A model generated the notes under the pieces. That model was not told the DNA's origin, made no database searches, and was given only the letters and a program-made list of their open reading frames with translations. DNA of 64,000 nt from Christensenella sp. UBA3700 (lineage in GTDB: Bacteria; Bacillota; Clostridia; Christensenellales; UBA3700), in contig DFIJ01000078.1 in the NCBI GenBank assembly GCA_002372775.1, positions 6,961-70,960 of the forward strand. Direction: 5' to 3'. The stretch's first letter is position 1. The number at the start of each line of letters is the position of its first letter. Shown here one piece after another: positions 51,163 through 61,000 of the stretch. The translations under genes were made by a program, and so were the position numbers.

Positions 51163-52170
51163 ATGGCATTAATATTACCAAAAAAATACAAGAGTTTATT
51201 ATCTGTTAGAGAAACAGAAAGAGCTATTAAAACAGCAAGAACAATTTTCACAAATGAATTATGTGATAAGTTGAATTTAGAGAGAGTTACAGCACCTATG
51301 TTTGTTAAGGCTGGAACTGGTATCAACGACGATTTAAATGGTACAGAAAGAGCTGTTGGCTTTGATATTTTAAATATGCCAGGCGTTGAAGCTCAAGTAG
51401 TACATTCTCTAGCTAAGTGGAAGAGAATTGCTTTAGCAAAATATGGTTTTGATGTAGGTGAAGGTATCTACACAAATATGAACGGAATCCGTCGTGATGA
51501 AGAATTAGATAACATCCACTCAATCTATGTAGATCAATGGGATTGGGAAAAGGTTATTTCAAAAGATCAAAGAAATGTTGAATATCTAAAGAAGACAGTT
51601 CAAGATATTGTTAATGCTATTGCTGATGCTAAAGAGGGAATTACAAGAGTATATCCACAATTAACAAAGACAATAGACAGAAACGTTACTTTCATTACTT
51701 CTCAAGAACTTGAAGATTTATATCCAAATCTATCTCCAAAAGAAAGAGAAAATGCTTTTGTTAAGAAGCATCACACAATCTTCATTATGCAAATTGGTGA
51801 TGTATTAAAGAGCGGTGAAAGACATGATGGTAGAGCACCAGATTATGACGATTGGAAATTAAATGGCGACTTAATCATGTATAACGAAGTTTTAGATATG
51901 GCATTTGAAGTTTCTTCAATGGGTATCAGAGTTGATGAAGAAACATTAAGATTACAACTTGCAAAGAGCGAACATGAGGAAAGATTGGTATTACCATTCC
52001 ACAAGATGTTATTAAATGGTGAACTTCCATTATCTATCGGTGGTGGTATCGGTCAATCAAGACTATGTATGTTACTTCTTGAAAAGGCTCATATTGGTGA
52101 AGTTCATACTTCAATCTGGCCTGATGAAATGGTTAAGAAGTGTAAGGCAGCAGGAATCGAAATATTATAA
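51163..52170 (+). CDS. asnA: Aspartate-ammonia ligase (asparagine synthetase A)
   Basis: 335 residues. It makes asparagine from aspartate, ammonia and ATP. It is related to class II aaRS. MALILPKKYKSLLSVRETE, FVKAGTGINDDLNGTERAVGF, VDQWDWEK near 125, ERHDGRAPDYDDWKLNGD and the final SIGGGIGQSRLCMLLLEKAH match AsnA throughout. It has a GTGAGG site and its own promoter. The citrate synthase gene follows by 38 bases. Confidence 0.96.
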   Translation: MALILPKKYKSLLSVRETERAIKTARTIFTNELCDKLNLERVTAPMFVKAGTGINDDLNGTERAVGFDILNMPGVEAQVVHSLAKWKRIALAKYGFDVGEGIYTNMNGIRRDEELDNIHSIYVDQWDWEKVISKDQRNVEYLKKTVQDIVNAIADAKEGITRVYPQLTKTIDRNVTFITSQELEDLYPNLSPKERENAFVKKHHTIFIMQIGDVLKSGERHDGRAPDYDDWKLNGDLIMYNEVLDMAFEVSSMGIRVDEETLRLQLAKSEHEERLVLPFHKMLLNGELPLSIGGGIGQSRLCMLLLEKAHIGEVHTSIWPDEMVKKCKAAGIEIL

Positions 52171-52208
52171 TTTAAAAACTAGGGGAATTTTGAGAAAGCA
52201 GGTGCGAG

Positions 52209-53594
52209 ATGGAAAATACTTACAATAGCTTTAAAAAGACTAATAAAAAGGAAATCACTAGACTTACTAAGCTTACAAAAAGATGTGATGCTATTAGCGC
52301 AAATCTTTATGAAAAGCATAAGGTGTTTAGAGGCTTAAGAGATAATCAAGGACGAGGCGTTGTTACTGGTCTTACAGATATTTCTGAAATCAATGCTTTT
52401 AAATACACTAAAGATGGTGAGAGAGTAGCTATTGAAGGCGAATGCTTCTATAGAGGTATTCCTATTGAAAAATTAATCGCTGGTGGCGCATATGAGGGTA
52501 GATATGGTTTTGAAGAAACTGCATATTTATTACTTACAGGTAAATTACCAGACAAGGAAGAATTAGATGATTTCATTTATCTTTTAAATGGACTTAGACA
52601 ACTTCCAGATACATTCTTAAGAGACGTTATTTTAAAATCTGTAGCTGAAAATATTATGAACGCTATGGCAAAGTGTGTATTGTCTTTATATTCATACGAT
52701 GACGCTGCAGAAGATATCTCAATACCAAATGTATTTACACAATGCTTAAAATTAATTGCAGTATTCCCAGTACTTGCAGTTCATTCATTACAAGCACATA
52801 GATATTATCACCAAGGAAAGAATTTAAAGATCAGAAATCCAAAGCCATATTTATCTACAGCTGAAAACATTCTTTATATGCTTAGAGGTACAGGTAGATA
52901 TACAGCTGAAGAAGCTAGACTTTTAGATGTATGCTTAATTCTTCATGCAGAACACGGTGGTGGTAACAACTCAACATTTACAACTAGAGTTGTAACTTCA
53001 TCAGGAACAGATACATATTCAGCAATTGCTGCTGCACTTGGTTCACTAAAGGGACCAAAACACGGTGGTGCTAATATCAAGGTTGTTGAAATGATGGAAG
53101 ATATCAAGTCTCACGTTAAAGATTATTCAGAAGAAGAAGTTAAGGCATATCTAAAGAAAATTATGGATGGCGATGCATTTGATAAACAAGGTTTAATCTA
53201 TGGTATGGGACATGCTATTTACTCACTATCTGACCCAAGAGCTAATGTATTACAATCAATCTTATTTAATGAAGATTATCATTTCAACCATACAGATGAT
53301 TTTGAGTTATATAAGCAAGTTTATAAGCTTGCTCCAATTGTTATTGCAGAGAAGAGAAAATTGTTTAAACCAGTAGCTGTAAATATCGACTTCTATACAG
53401 GCTATATTTATAGAATGTTACATATTCCAAAAGAGTTATTTACTCCTATCTTTGCTATTGCAAGAATTGCAGGTTGGAGTGCTCATAGAATAGAAGAACT
53501 TGTTAACCAAAGCAAGATTATTCGTCCAGCTTACGTTGCAGTAGGTGAGAGACAAGAGTATGTGCCTCTAGAGGAAAGAAAACCTTCACTTTAA
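52209..53594 (+). CDS. gltA: Citrate synthase (Si-type)
   Basis: 461 residues, condensing acetyl-CoA and oxaloacetate. Active-site residues are HAEHGGGNNS near 248, GMGHAIYS near 335 and the Asp in VNIDFYTG near 391. The YRGIPIEKL near 82 and LKGPKHGGANIKV segments are also typical. It is longer than the usual ~370-430 residues because of an N-terminal extension of about 35 residues, with no other domain. The HMGL-family enzyme at 17662 may be a second, Re-type citrate synthase. A short gap and no promoter suggest co-transcription with asnA. Confidence 0.95.
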   Translation: MENTYNSFKKTNKKEITRLTKLTKRCDAISANLYEKHKVFRGLRDNQGRGVVTGLTDISEINAFKYTKDGERVAIEGECFYRGIPIEKLIAGGAYEGRYGFEETAYLLLTGKLPDKEELDDFIYLLNGLRQLPDTFLRDVILKSVAENIMNAMAKCVLSLYSYDDAAEDISIPNVFTQCLKLIAVFPVLAVHSLQAHRYYHQGKNLKIRNPKPYLSTAENILYMLRGTGRYTAEEARLLDVCLILHAEHGGGNNSTFTTRVVTSSGTDTYSAIAAALGSLKGPKHGGANIKVVEMMEDIKSHVKDYSEEEVKAYLKKIMDGDAFDKQGLIYGMGHAIYSLSDPRANVLQSILFNEDYHFNHTDDFELYKQVYKLAPIVIAEKRKLFKPVAVNIDFYTGYIYRMLHIPKELFTPIFAIARIAGWSAHRIEELVNQSKIIRPAYVAVGERQEYVPLEERKPSL

Positions 53595-53615
53595 TAATAA
53601 TTATGAATCATATTT

Positions 53616-53645
53616 GAGCGCTTCAGATTGAGGCGCTCATTTTGT
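53616..53645 (+). terminator. Terminator after gltA
   Basis: An 11-bp stem (TGAGCGCTTCA / TGAGGCGCTCA, one G-T pair) with a 3-base loop and a short T-rich tail. Confidence 0.8.
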
Positions 53646-53691
53646 TATTCGATATTTTTTATAAAATTTATCGATTAGACGCGCTAGCGTA

Positions 53692-53720
53692 TTGTTTTAA
53701 GATTTTTATTATTCTATAAT
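53692..53720 (+). promoter_or_regulatory. Promoter of the sugar symporter gene
   Basis: TTGTTT (53692-53697), a 17-bp spacer and TATAAT (53715-53720). A CGCTAGCG palindrome (53682-53689) inside GACGCGCTAGCGT lies immediately upstream of the -35. Confidence 0.65.
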
Positions 53721-53741
53721 ATAGTGGATGAGGGTTATTAA

Positions 53742-55244
53742 GTGGAAAATTTATCTAAGCAAACTGCTGATACATTAAGCAGTTATATTTCTAAGACAAG
53801 TGGATTAAAAACAAAAGACTATTTAGGATACGCATTAGGCGATGCGGCTGGCTGTTTAGTTTTCTCATTAGTTACTTCGTTATTACAAAAATTCTATACA
53901 GATATTTTTTCAATTCAACCAATGTATATTATGGTCATGTTTGTTCTTGCGAGAATTTGGGACGCAGTAAACGACCCAATTATGGGTAGAATTTGCGACT
54001 CAGTTAAGATAACAAAATATGGCCGTTACAAACCTTGGTTTTTATATGTAGCTTTGCCTTTGTCTTTTACTGCAATGTTAATGTTTGCAAAATGGCCAGG
54101 AATAGGGGATCCAGATAAATATACGTTAACATGTGTATATGCTACTGTTACATATGTTCTATTTGGTATGGCATATACAATGTTACAAATTCCATATGGA
54201 TCACTTGCAGCTGTAGTAACTACAGATGAAAAAGAAAGAAATAAATTGTCTATTTGGAGATCTGTAGGTGCTGGTGTTGGCGCTATGCCAGTACTATTAA
54301 TAACATCATTCTGTTATAGCACTGATGAGAACGGTGTAAAGACTATGATGTATAAGCCAATTATTATTGGCGTTATTATAATGTCCATAGCTTCTGCTTG
54401 CTTACTTGTTCTATGTTTCTTTATGAATAAAGAAAGAATTATTGCAAAGGGTAAAGAAGCAGAAATAGAAGAAGAGAAATTAAAGCATAAACATAGAACA
54501 GCAGAGGCATTAAAAAATCTGTTTAAGAATAGGGCATTTATAGGTATTTCTTTAACTGCTATGTTATTGCTTGCAGGACAAATGTTCACTCAAAGTTTCT
54601 ATACATATCTATTCGATTATTATTTCAATGCTAACTGGATGAATCTAATAGCAACAGGATGTAATTATGCACCTATGGTAGTTCTAATGTTCTTCACTCC
54701 AAAACTTGTAAGAAAGTTTGGAAAAAGAGAATTATGTGCCGTTGGTTTAACACTATCTTGTGGAGCAAATTTAGCCTTATTCTTTATGAAGGGCATTGAT
54801 CCAAGTATATTGATGTATCTATTTATGGCCATGTGCTTTATTAGTGGATGTGGACTTACATTTATATCTTTGCAGCTTTGGTCTATGGAGACAGATGCTT
54901 TAGATGATCTTGAAGTAAAGACAAAACAAAGAGATGATGCAACAGCATATTCTATCTTTAATTTCTTTAGAAAATTAGGACAAGTTATTGCAGCTATTGC
55001 GGTAAATGGCGCATTGATGGGTATGGGTTATATTGTTGGTAATGTAGCTCAAGGTGATGAGAATCTTAATATTATGTACATATTAGCAACTTTAATTCCT
55101 GCTGTTATGTATGGACTTATGGCATTATTCCTATTTGTCATATATCCACTTTCTAAAAAGAAGGTTGAGGAACTACAAATTGAGAAAGAAAAGAATATTA
55201 AGGAGGCTTACGAAAACAACCGAATTATTATTAACGAAAGTTAA
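53742..55244 (+). CDS. GPH-family (MelB-like) sugar:cation symporter
   Basis: 500 residues with 12 predicted helices, starting at GTG 53742 (TGAGGG site). The diagnostic segment is FVLARIWDAVNDPIMGRICD near 65, with the Asp cation-site motif. YGRYKPWFL and the LWSMETDALDDLE segment near 382 are also MelB-like. It imports a glycoside or sugar with sodium or protons; the sugar cannot be told from the sequence. It is monocistronic and followed by glutamate dehydrogenase. Confidence 0.87.
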   Translation: MENLSKQTADTLSSYISKTSGLKTKDYLGYALGDAAGCLVFSLVTSLLQKFYTDIFSIQPMYIMVMFVLARIWDAVNDPIMGRICDSVKITKYGRYKPWFLYVALPLSFTAMLMFAKWPGIGDPDKYTLTCVYATVTYVLFGMAYTMLQIPYGSLAAVVTTDEKERNKLSIWRSVGAGVGAMPVLLITSFCYSTDENGVKTMMYKPIIIGVIIMSIASACLLVLCFFMNKERIIAKGKEAEIEEEKLKHKHRTAEALKNLFKNRAFIGISLTAMLLLAGQMFTQSFYTYLFDYYFNANWMNLIATGCNYAPMVVLMFFTPKLVRKFGKRELCAVGLTLSCGANLALFFMKGIDPSILMYLFMAMCFISGCGLTFISLQLWSMETDALDDLEVKTKQRDDATAYSIFNFFRKLGQVIAAIAVNGALMGMGYIVGNVAQGDENLNIMYILATLIPAVMYGLMALFLFVIYPLSKKKVEELQIEKEKNIKEAYENNRIIINES

Positions 55245-55258
55245 GTTAAAGGACGTCA

Positions 55259-55277
55259 CTACAAACATTGTTTGTAG
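55259..55277. repeat. Inverted repeat upstream of gdhA, operator-like
   Basis: A perfect 19-bp element with 8-bp arms CTACAAAC and GTTTGTAG around ATT, 45 bases before the gdhA start. It could be a protein-binding operator. As RNA its loop would be only three bases. Confidence 0.45.
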
Positions 55278-55321
55278 AAAATATATAAAGGTTATTAAAA
55301 AGGGGGAGGCAAAGAAATACA

Positions 55322-56575
55322 ATGGCATATAATGCGTTTGAAAATTTCTTAGCAGTTGTGGACAAGGCAGCAAAAGCTGTCGGAATGGATGAACAAGATT
55401 ACATTGCAATCAAGTATCCAGAAAGAGAATTGAAAGTCTCCATTCCAGTAAGAATGGATAATGGCTCAATTCAAGTATTTGAAGGCTATAGAGTACAACA
55501 TAGTTCTTCACGTGGCCCATGTAAGGGCGGTATTAGATATCACCAAGATTGTGATATTAACGAAGTTAAAGCGCTTGCAGCTTGGATGAGTTTTAAGTGC
55601 GCCGTAGTTAATATTCCATATGGCGGTGGTAAAGGTGCTATCAAGGTAGATCCTTCAAAATTATCGAAGAGTGAACTTGAGAGACTAACAAGAAGATACA
55701 CTGCAAGTATCTTACCAATCATTGGACCAGAGAAAGATATTCCAGCTCCAGATGTAAACTCAAACTCACAAATTATGGACTGGGTAATGGACACTTATTC
55801 AATGATGAAAGGCTATACTGTACCAGGTGTAGTAACAGGTAAAGACTTAGATGTTGGCGGTTCTATTGGTAGACCAGAAGCAACAGGTCGTGGCGTTATG
55901 ATTATTACTTTACAACTTCTTAAGAAGTTGGGTATTGATCCAAAAGGCGTTTCTATTGCTATTCAAGGTATGGGTAACGTAGGTTCTGTAGCAGCAAGAC
56001 TTTTATATGAAAAAGGATGCAAAATTGTTGCTGTATCAGATGTGTCTGGCGGTATTAGAAATGCTAATGGTTTAGACATGCAAGAGGTATTAGCATTCAT
56101 TGGTAACAAGCAAAGATTCTTAAAAGATTACAATGCAGATAATGTAGAGCATATCTCAAATGAAGAATTGCTTGAAACTAAGTGTGATGTATTAATTCCA
56201 GCTGCTATGGAAAACCAAATTACAAAGGACAATGCTAACAAGCTACAATGTAAGTACATTGTAGAAGCCGCAAATGGTCCTACAACAAAAGAAGCTGATG
56301 AGATTATTGATAAGAGAGGAATTATCTTAGTTCCAGATATCTTAGCTAATGCGGGCGGTGTTACTGTTTCATACTTCGAATGGGTACAAAACTTACAAGC
56401 ATTATGGTGGGATCTAGACGAAGTTAATGAAAAACTTGAAAAGATCATGGTTAAGGCTTGGAATGAACTTGATGATGTAGCAAATAAGAATCATCTAAGC
56501 TATAGACTAGCTGCTTATGTTGTAGCTATTCAAAGAATTTCAAGAGCTAAGAAGTTAAGAGGAATTTTTCCTTGA
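55322..56575 (+). CDS. gdhA: Glutamate dehydrogenase
   Basis: 417 residues of the Glu/Leu/Phe/Val dehydrogenase family, interconverting glutamate and 2-oxoglutarate plus ammonia. RGPCKGGIRYH near 68, the catalytic lysine in NIPYGGGKGAIKVDP near 100, APDVNSNSQIMDW, and the NAD-fold GMGNVGSVAARLLYE near 222 are clear. The length fits the RocG/GudB group rather than the ~450-residue GdhA. The site GGGGGAGG is strong. A perfect inverted repeat lies just upstream and a terminator follows. Confidence 0.95.
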   Translation: MAYNAFENFLAVVDKAAKAVGMDEQDYIAIKYPERELKVSIPVRMDNGSIQVFEGYRVQHSSSRGPCKGGIRYHQDCDINEVKALAAWMSFKCAVVNIPYGGGKGAIKVDPSKLSKSELERLTRRYTASILPIIGPEKDIPAPDVNSNSQIMDWVMDTYSMMKGYTVPGVVTGKDLDVGGSIGRPEATGRGVMIITLQLLKKLGIDPKGVSIAIQGMGNVGSVAARLLYEKGCKIVAVSDVSGGIRNANGLDMQEVLAFIGNKQRFLKDYNADNVEHISNEELLETKCDVLIPAAMENQITKDNANKLQCKYIVEAANGPTTKEADEIIDKRGIILVPDILANAGGVTVSYFEWVQNLQALWWDLDEVNEKLEKIMVKAWNELDDVANKNHLSYRLAAYVVAIQRISRAKKLRGIFP

Positions 56576-56602
56576 TAATTAGCGATTTAGAAAATTATTT
56601 AG

Positions 56603-56632
56603 TGGGAGCAGGGCAACTTGCTCCCATTTTAC
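56603..56632 (+). terminator. Terminator after gdhA
   Basis: An 8-bp stem (TGGGAGCA / TGCTCCCA) with an 8-base loop and TTTT. Confidence 0.85.
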
Positions 56633-56663
56633 TTTATATTTAAGCGCTAATTACGCATAACGC

Positions 56664-56692
56664 TTTACAACACGCACTTTTATTTATATAAT
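56664..56692 (+). promoter_or_regulatory. Promoter of the CBS/CorC gene and ileS operon
   Basis: TTTACA (56664-56669), a 17-bp spacer and TATAAT (56687-56692). The spacer begins ACACGCACTTTT, and inverted AAGCG/CGCTT lies upstream. Confidence 0.65.
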
Positions 56693-56727
56693 ATTTTTAT
56701 TATAAATATATATTTATTGGACAATAG

Positions 56728-58056
56728 ATGGATTACGCAATTTATACAATAGCGATTGTACTTTTAATTTTATTATCAGGTTTCTTCTCAGCTGCAGAGA
56801 CAGCTTATTCTTCTATTTCACGTCTAAAGTTTAAGACTATGGCTGAAAACAAGAAAAAGAAGTATCAATGGGCTGGCGCACTTGGCGACAATTACGACAA
56901 ATTATTAACAACAATTCTTATTGGAAACAACATCGTTAATATCGGTGCTGCTACTTTGTCTACATTGTTATTCACAAGATTAATTTCTGACGGAAACTTA
57001 GCAGGTACTATTTCTACTATCGCAATTACAATTATAGTTTTATTCTTTGGTGAAGTTGGACCTAAAACATTAGCAAAGAGAAATCCAGAACCATTTGCAT
57101 TAAATTCTGCATTTATCATTTTGATTTTATTCTACATCTTATATCCACTTAACCTAATTCTTGGTAGCTTCCAAAAGATGCTAACAAAGATTTTCAAGAC
57201 TCAAGAATCTCAAAAGATTTCTGATGAAGACTTAATCAATTATGTTGATGAAGCTGAAAACTCAGGAGAAATTGATGAAGATGAATCTGACTTAATTAAA
57301 TCAGCAATTGGTTTTGATGATTTAACAGTAGAAGATGCTTTAACACCAAGAGTAAATGTTGAAGGTATTGATGTAAGAACTTCAATGGAAGTAGCAAAGC
57401 AAAAGTTCTTAGAAACTGGTTATTCAAGATTCCCAGTTTATAAGGGAAATATAGATAACGTTATAGGTATTCTAAACGAAAAGGATTTCTATAGAGGATA
57501 TGAAAAAGGCGAAACAAAGATTAGAAACGTAATGTCAAAGAACGTAATTATGCTTCCACCTGCAATGCCTCTTCCAGATGCTCTAGAAAAACTACAAAAG
57601 GGTAAAATGCATATTGCTATCGTTATTAGTGAACATGGTGGCACAATGGGTATTATTACTCTTGAAGACGTTTTAGAAGAGTTAGTTGGTGAAATTTGGG
57701 ATGAGCATGATGATATTGTTGAGCCAGTTAAGAAAATTGATGAAGAAACTTATCAAATTCAAGGAGATTACAACTTAGATGATTTCTTTGAATTGTTCGA
57801 GATAGATCAAGATCCAGATGATTACGATCCAGTAAAGGTAAGCGGCTTTTTGGCAATGCTACTTGAAAAAGCTCCAGTTGTTGGAGATGAAGTAGATTTT
57901 GAAAATCTTCATATTAAAGTTGACGAAGTTGAATTCAACAGAATCGTTAGCTGTACTGTAAAGATTTTGCCAAAGGAAGAAAAAGAAGAAGAAAATAAAG
58001 ATCTATTGCTACGTGGTCTAGTAGGCAATAGCGACGACGAAGAAGCGGAGGATTAA
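56728..58056 (+). CDS. DUF21/CBS/CorC-HlyC family membrane protein (CNNM-like)
   Basis: 442 residues. DUF21 with about four helices (SGFFSAAETAYSSISRL near 16, GEVGPKTLAKRNPEP near 108) is followed by a CBS pair (about 205-330, EDALTPRVNVEGIDVR, GYSRFPVYKGNIDNVIGIL, HGGTMGIITLEDVLEELVG) and a CorC_HlyC domain (about 345-430). Such proteins export magnesium or act in ion homeostasis; the old label 'hemolysin' is misleading. It is the first gene of the unit leading to ileS (5-base gap). The ribosome site is weak. Confidence 0.9.
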   Translation: MDYAIYTIAIVLLILLSGFFSAAETAYSSISRLKFKTMAENKKKKYQWAGALGDNYDKLLTTILIGNNIVNIGAATLSTLLFTRLISDGNLAGTISTIAITIIVLFFGEVGPKTLAKRNPEPFALNSAFIILILFYILYPLNLILGSFQKMLTKIFKTQESQKISDEDLINYVDEAENSGEIDEDESDLIKSAIGFDDLTVEDALTPRVNVEGIDVRTSMEVAKQKFLETGYSRFPVYKGNIDNVIGILNEKDFYRGYEKGETKIRNVMSKNVIMLPPAMPLPDALEKLQKGKMHIAIVISEHGGTMGIITLEDVLEELVGEIWDEHDDIVEPVKKIDEETYQIQGDYNLDDFFELFEIDQDPDDYDPVKVSGFLAMLLEKAPVVGDEVDFENLHIKVDEVEFNRIVSCTVKILPKEEKEEENKDLLLRGLVGNSDDEEAED

Positions 58057-58061
58057 TATAT

Positions 58062-61000
58062 ATGTACGATAAAGTAGACTCGAGTATGAATTTCGTTGAC
58101 AGAGAAAAGAAAGTCATCGATTTCTGGAAACTAAATGATGTCTTTGAAAAGAGCATCGAGCAAAATGAAGGAAAAGAGGAGTTCTCATTCTATGATGGAC
58201 CTCCAACAGCCAATGGCCGTCCACACGTTGGACACGTTTTAACTCGTGTTATTAAGGATATCATTCCAAGATATAAAACTATGAAGGGCTACCATGTTTT
58301 AAGAAAAGCTGGTTGGGATACTCATGGTTTACCAGTAGAACTTGAAGTTGAAAAGTCACTTGGTATGGATGGTAAGGAAGAAATCGAAAAATACGGTATC
58401 GAACCATTCATTAAGAAATGTAAAGAAAGCGTTTGGAAATATAAGGGCGCTTGGGAAGAGATGTCAGATAGAGTTGGTTACTGGGTTGATATGGAACACC
58501 CATATATCACTTATGATGACAACTATATTGAATCTGTATGGTGGGCTATTAAGTCTATTTCAGAAAAAGGCTTATTATACAAAGGTTATAAGATTGTTCC
58601 TTACTGCCCAAGATGCGGAACAGCATTAGCATCTCACGAAGTAGCTCAAGGATATAAGGATGTTAAAGAAACATCTGTATTCGCTAAGTTTAAGAGAAAG
58701 AATGCTGAAGGTTATTTCCTAGCATGGACAACAACTCCTTGGACATTACCATCAAACGTTGCTCTATGTATGAACGCTGATGAAAACTATGTTGAAATCA
58801 AGACAAAGGAAGGCGAAGTATTCGTTCTTGCAGAAGCATTGGCTCCATCTTTATTTGAAGATTATGAAGTATTATCTACAAAACTTGGTAGTGAATATGA
58901 ATATGCTGAATATGAGCCACTATACAATTGCTATGAAGGCAAAGATAAAGCATTCTATGTTACAAATGATTCATATGTAACTTTAACAGATGGTACAGGT
59001 ATCGTTCACATAGCTCCTGCATTTGGTGAAGACGACTCTAGAGTTGGTAAGAACTACAAGCTTCCATTCCTACAAATGGTTGATGAAAGAGGTAGATTAA
59101 AGAAAGAAACTCCATTCGCTGGTATCTTCTGTAAAGATGCAGATAAGTTAGTTATTAAGGATTTAAAAGAAAGAGGATTATTATTCAAGGAATTACAATT
59201 CGAGCATAGCTATCCATTCTGCTGGAGATGTGATACTCCACTTCTATACTATGCAAGATCTTCTTGGTTCATTAAGATGACAGAAGTTAGAGATAATCTT
59301 CTAAAGAATAATGCAACAATCAATTGGATTCCTCCAACAATTGGTACAGGTAGATTTGGTAACTTCCTAGAGAACGTTATCGACTGGGGTATTTCTCGTG
59401 AAAGATATTGGGGAACTCCACTTCCAATTTGGATTTGTAAAGACTGCGGCAAGATTCATGTTGTAGGTTCAAGAAAAGAACTTAGAGAACTTGGCGGATT
59501 AGATAAGGATATTGAATTACATAGACCATACCTAGACACAGTTAAGTTTAAGTGTCCAGATTGTGGTGGTGAAATGTCTAGAACTCCAGAAGTATTAGAC
59601 TGCTGGTTCGATAGTGGTTCTATGCCATTTGCACAATTACATTATCCATTTGAAAATAAGGAATTATTTGAAAAGCATTATCCAGCAAACTTCATTTCAG
59701 AAGCTGTTGACCAAACAAGAGGTTGGTTCTATACATTACTTGCTATTTCAACATTATTATTCGATAAGGCTCCATTTAAGAACTGTATCGTTCTTGGACA
59801 CGTTAACGATAAGAATGGTATTAAGATGTCAAAGCATAAGGGTAACGTTGTAGATCCTATGTCAGTTATTGATGTACAAGGTGCAGATGCTGTTAGATGG
59901 TATTTCTATACAGGTTCTATGCCATGGCTTCCATCAAGATTCTCAGCAGAAAACGTTTCTGAAGTACAAAGAAAGTTTATGGGTACATTATGGAACACAT
60001 ATTCATTCTTCGTTCTATATGCTAATATTGATAACTATGATCCAACTAAGTACAATCTAAAAGATTGTAAGTTATCTCATATGGATAAGTGGATTTTATC
60101 TAACTTAAATACATTAGTAGATTCAGTAGATAAGAATCTTGATCAATACAAGATTACAGAAGCTGCAAGATCTATCCAAGATTTCGTAGACGTATTATCT
60201 AACTGGTACATCAGACGTGGTAGAGAAAGATATTGGGGTAAAGATATGACAGACGACAAGATTGCTGCATATACAACTTTATACACAGTACTTGTAACAC
60301 TTGCTAAGGTTCTTGCTCCATTTACTCCATTTATGTCAGAAAATATCTACAGAAACTTAGTTACAAACTTTGATAAGAGTGCTCCTATCTCAGTTCATTT
60401 ATGCTCATTCCCAGTAGCAGATATGACAATGGTAGATAAGAACTTAGAGCATGATATGGATATCGTATTAAAAGCTGTAACAATTGGTCGTGCTGCAAGA
60501 AATAAGGCTAACCTAAAGAACAGACAACCTCTATCTTCTTTATATATCCAAACAGATATGAAGTTATCTGATATAAAGATGTTAGATTTAGTTGCTGATG
60601 AATTAAACGTTAAGAAGGCTGAAATCGTAACAGATAATTCTAAGTTTGTTACATATGAATTAAAGCCACAATTAAAGACTGTTGGTCCTAAATATGGTAA
60701 GTTCCTTGGCGGTATTAAGGCTTATCTTGCTGAAAAGACTGGAACTGATGAAGCTTCTAACATCGTTAACGAAGTTAACGCTGGAAACGCTCATGTATTT
60801 GAAGTTAGCGGTGAAAAGATTGAATTATCTAAAGATGATTTATTAATTAACCCAATGAATAAACCTGGATACGCTCTTGAGGCTGAAGGTAACATGACAG
60901 TTGTTATTGATACTAACTTAACTCAAGAACTAATCAACGAAGGTATTTCAAGAGAATTAACATCTAAGATTCAAACAATGAGAAAGGAAGCTGGCTTTGA

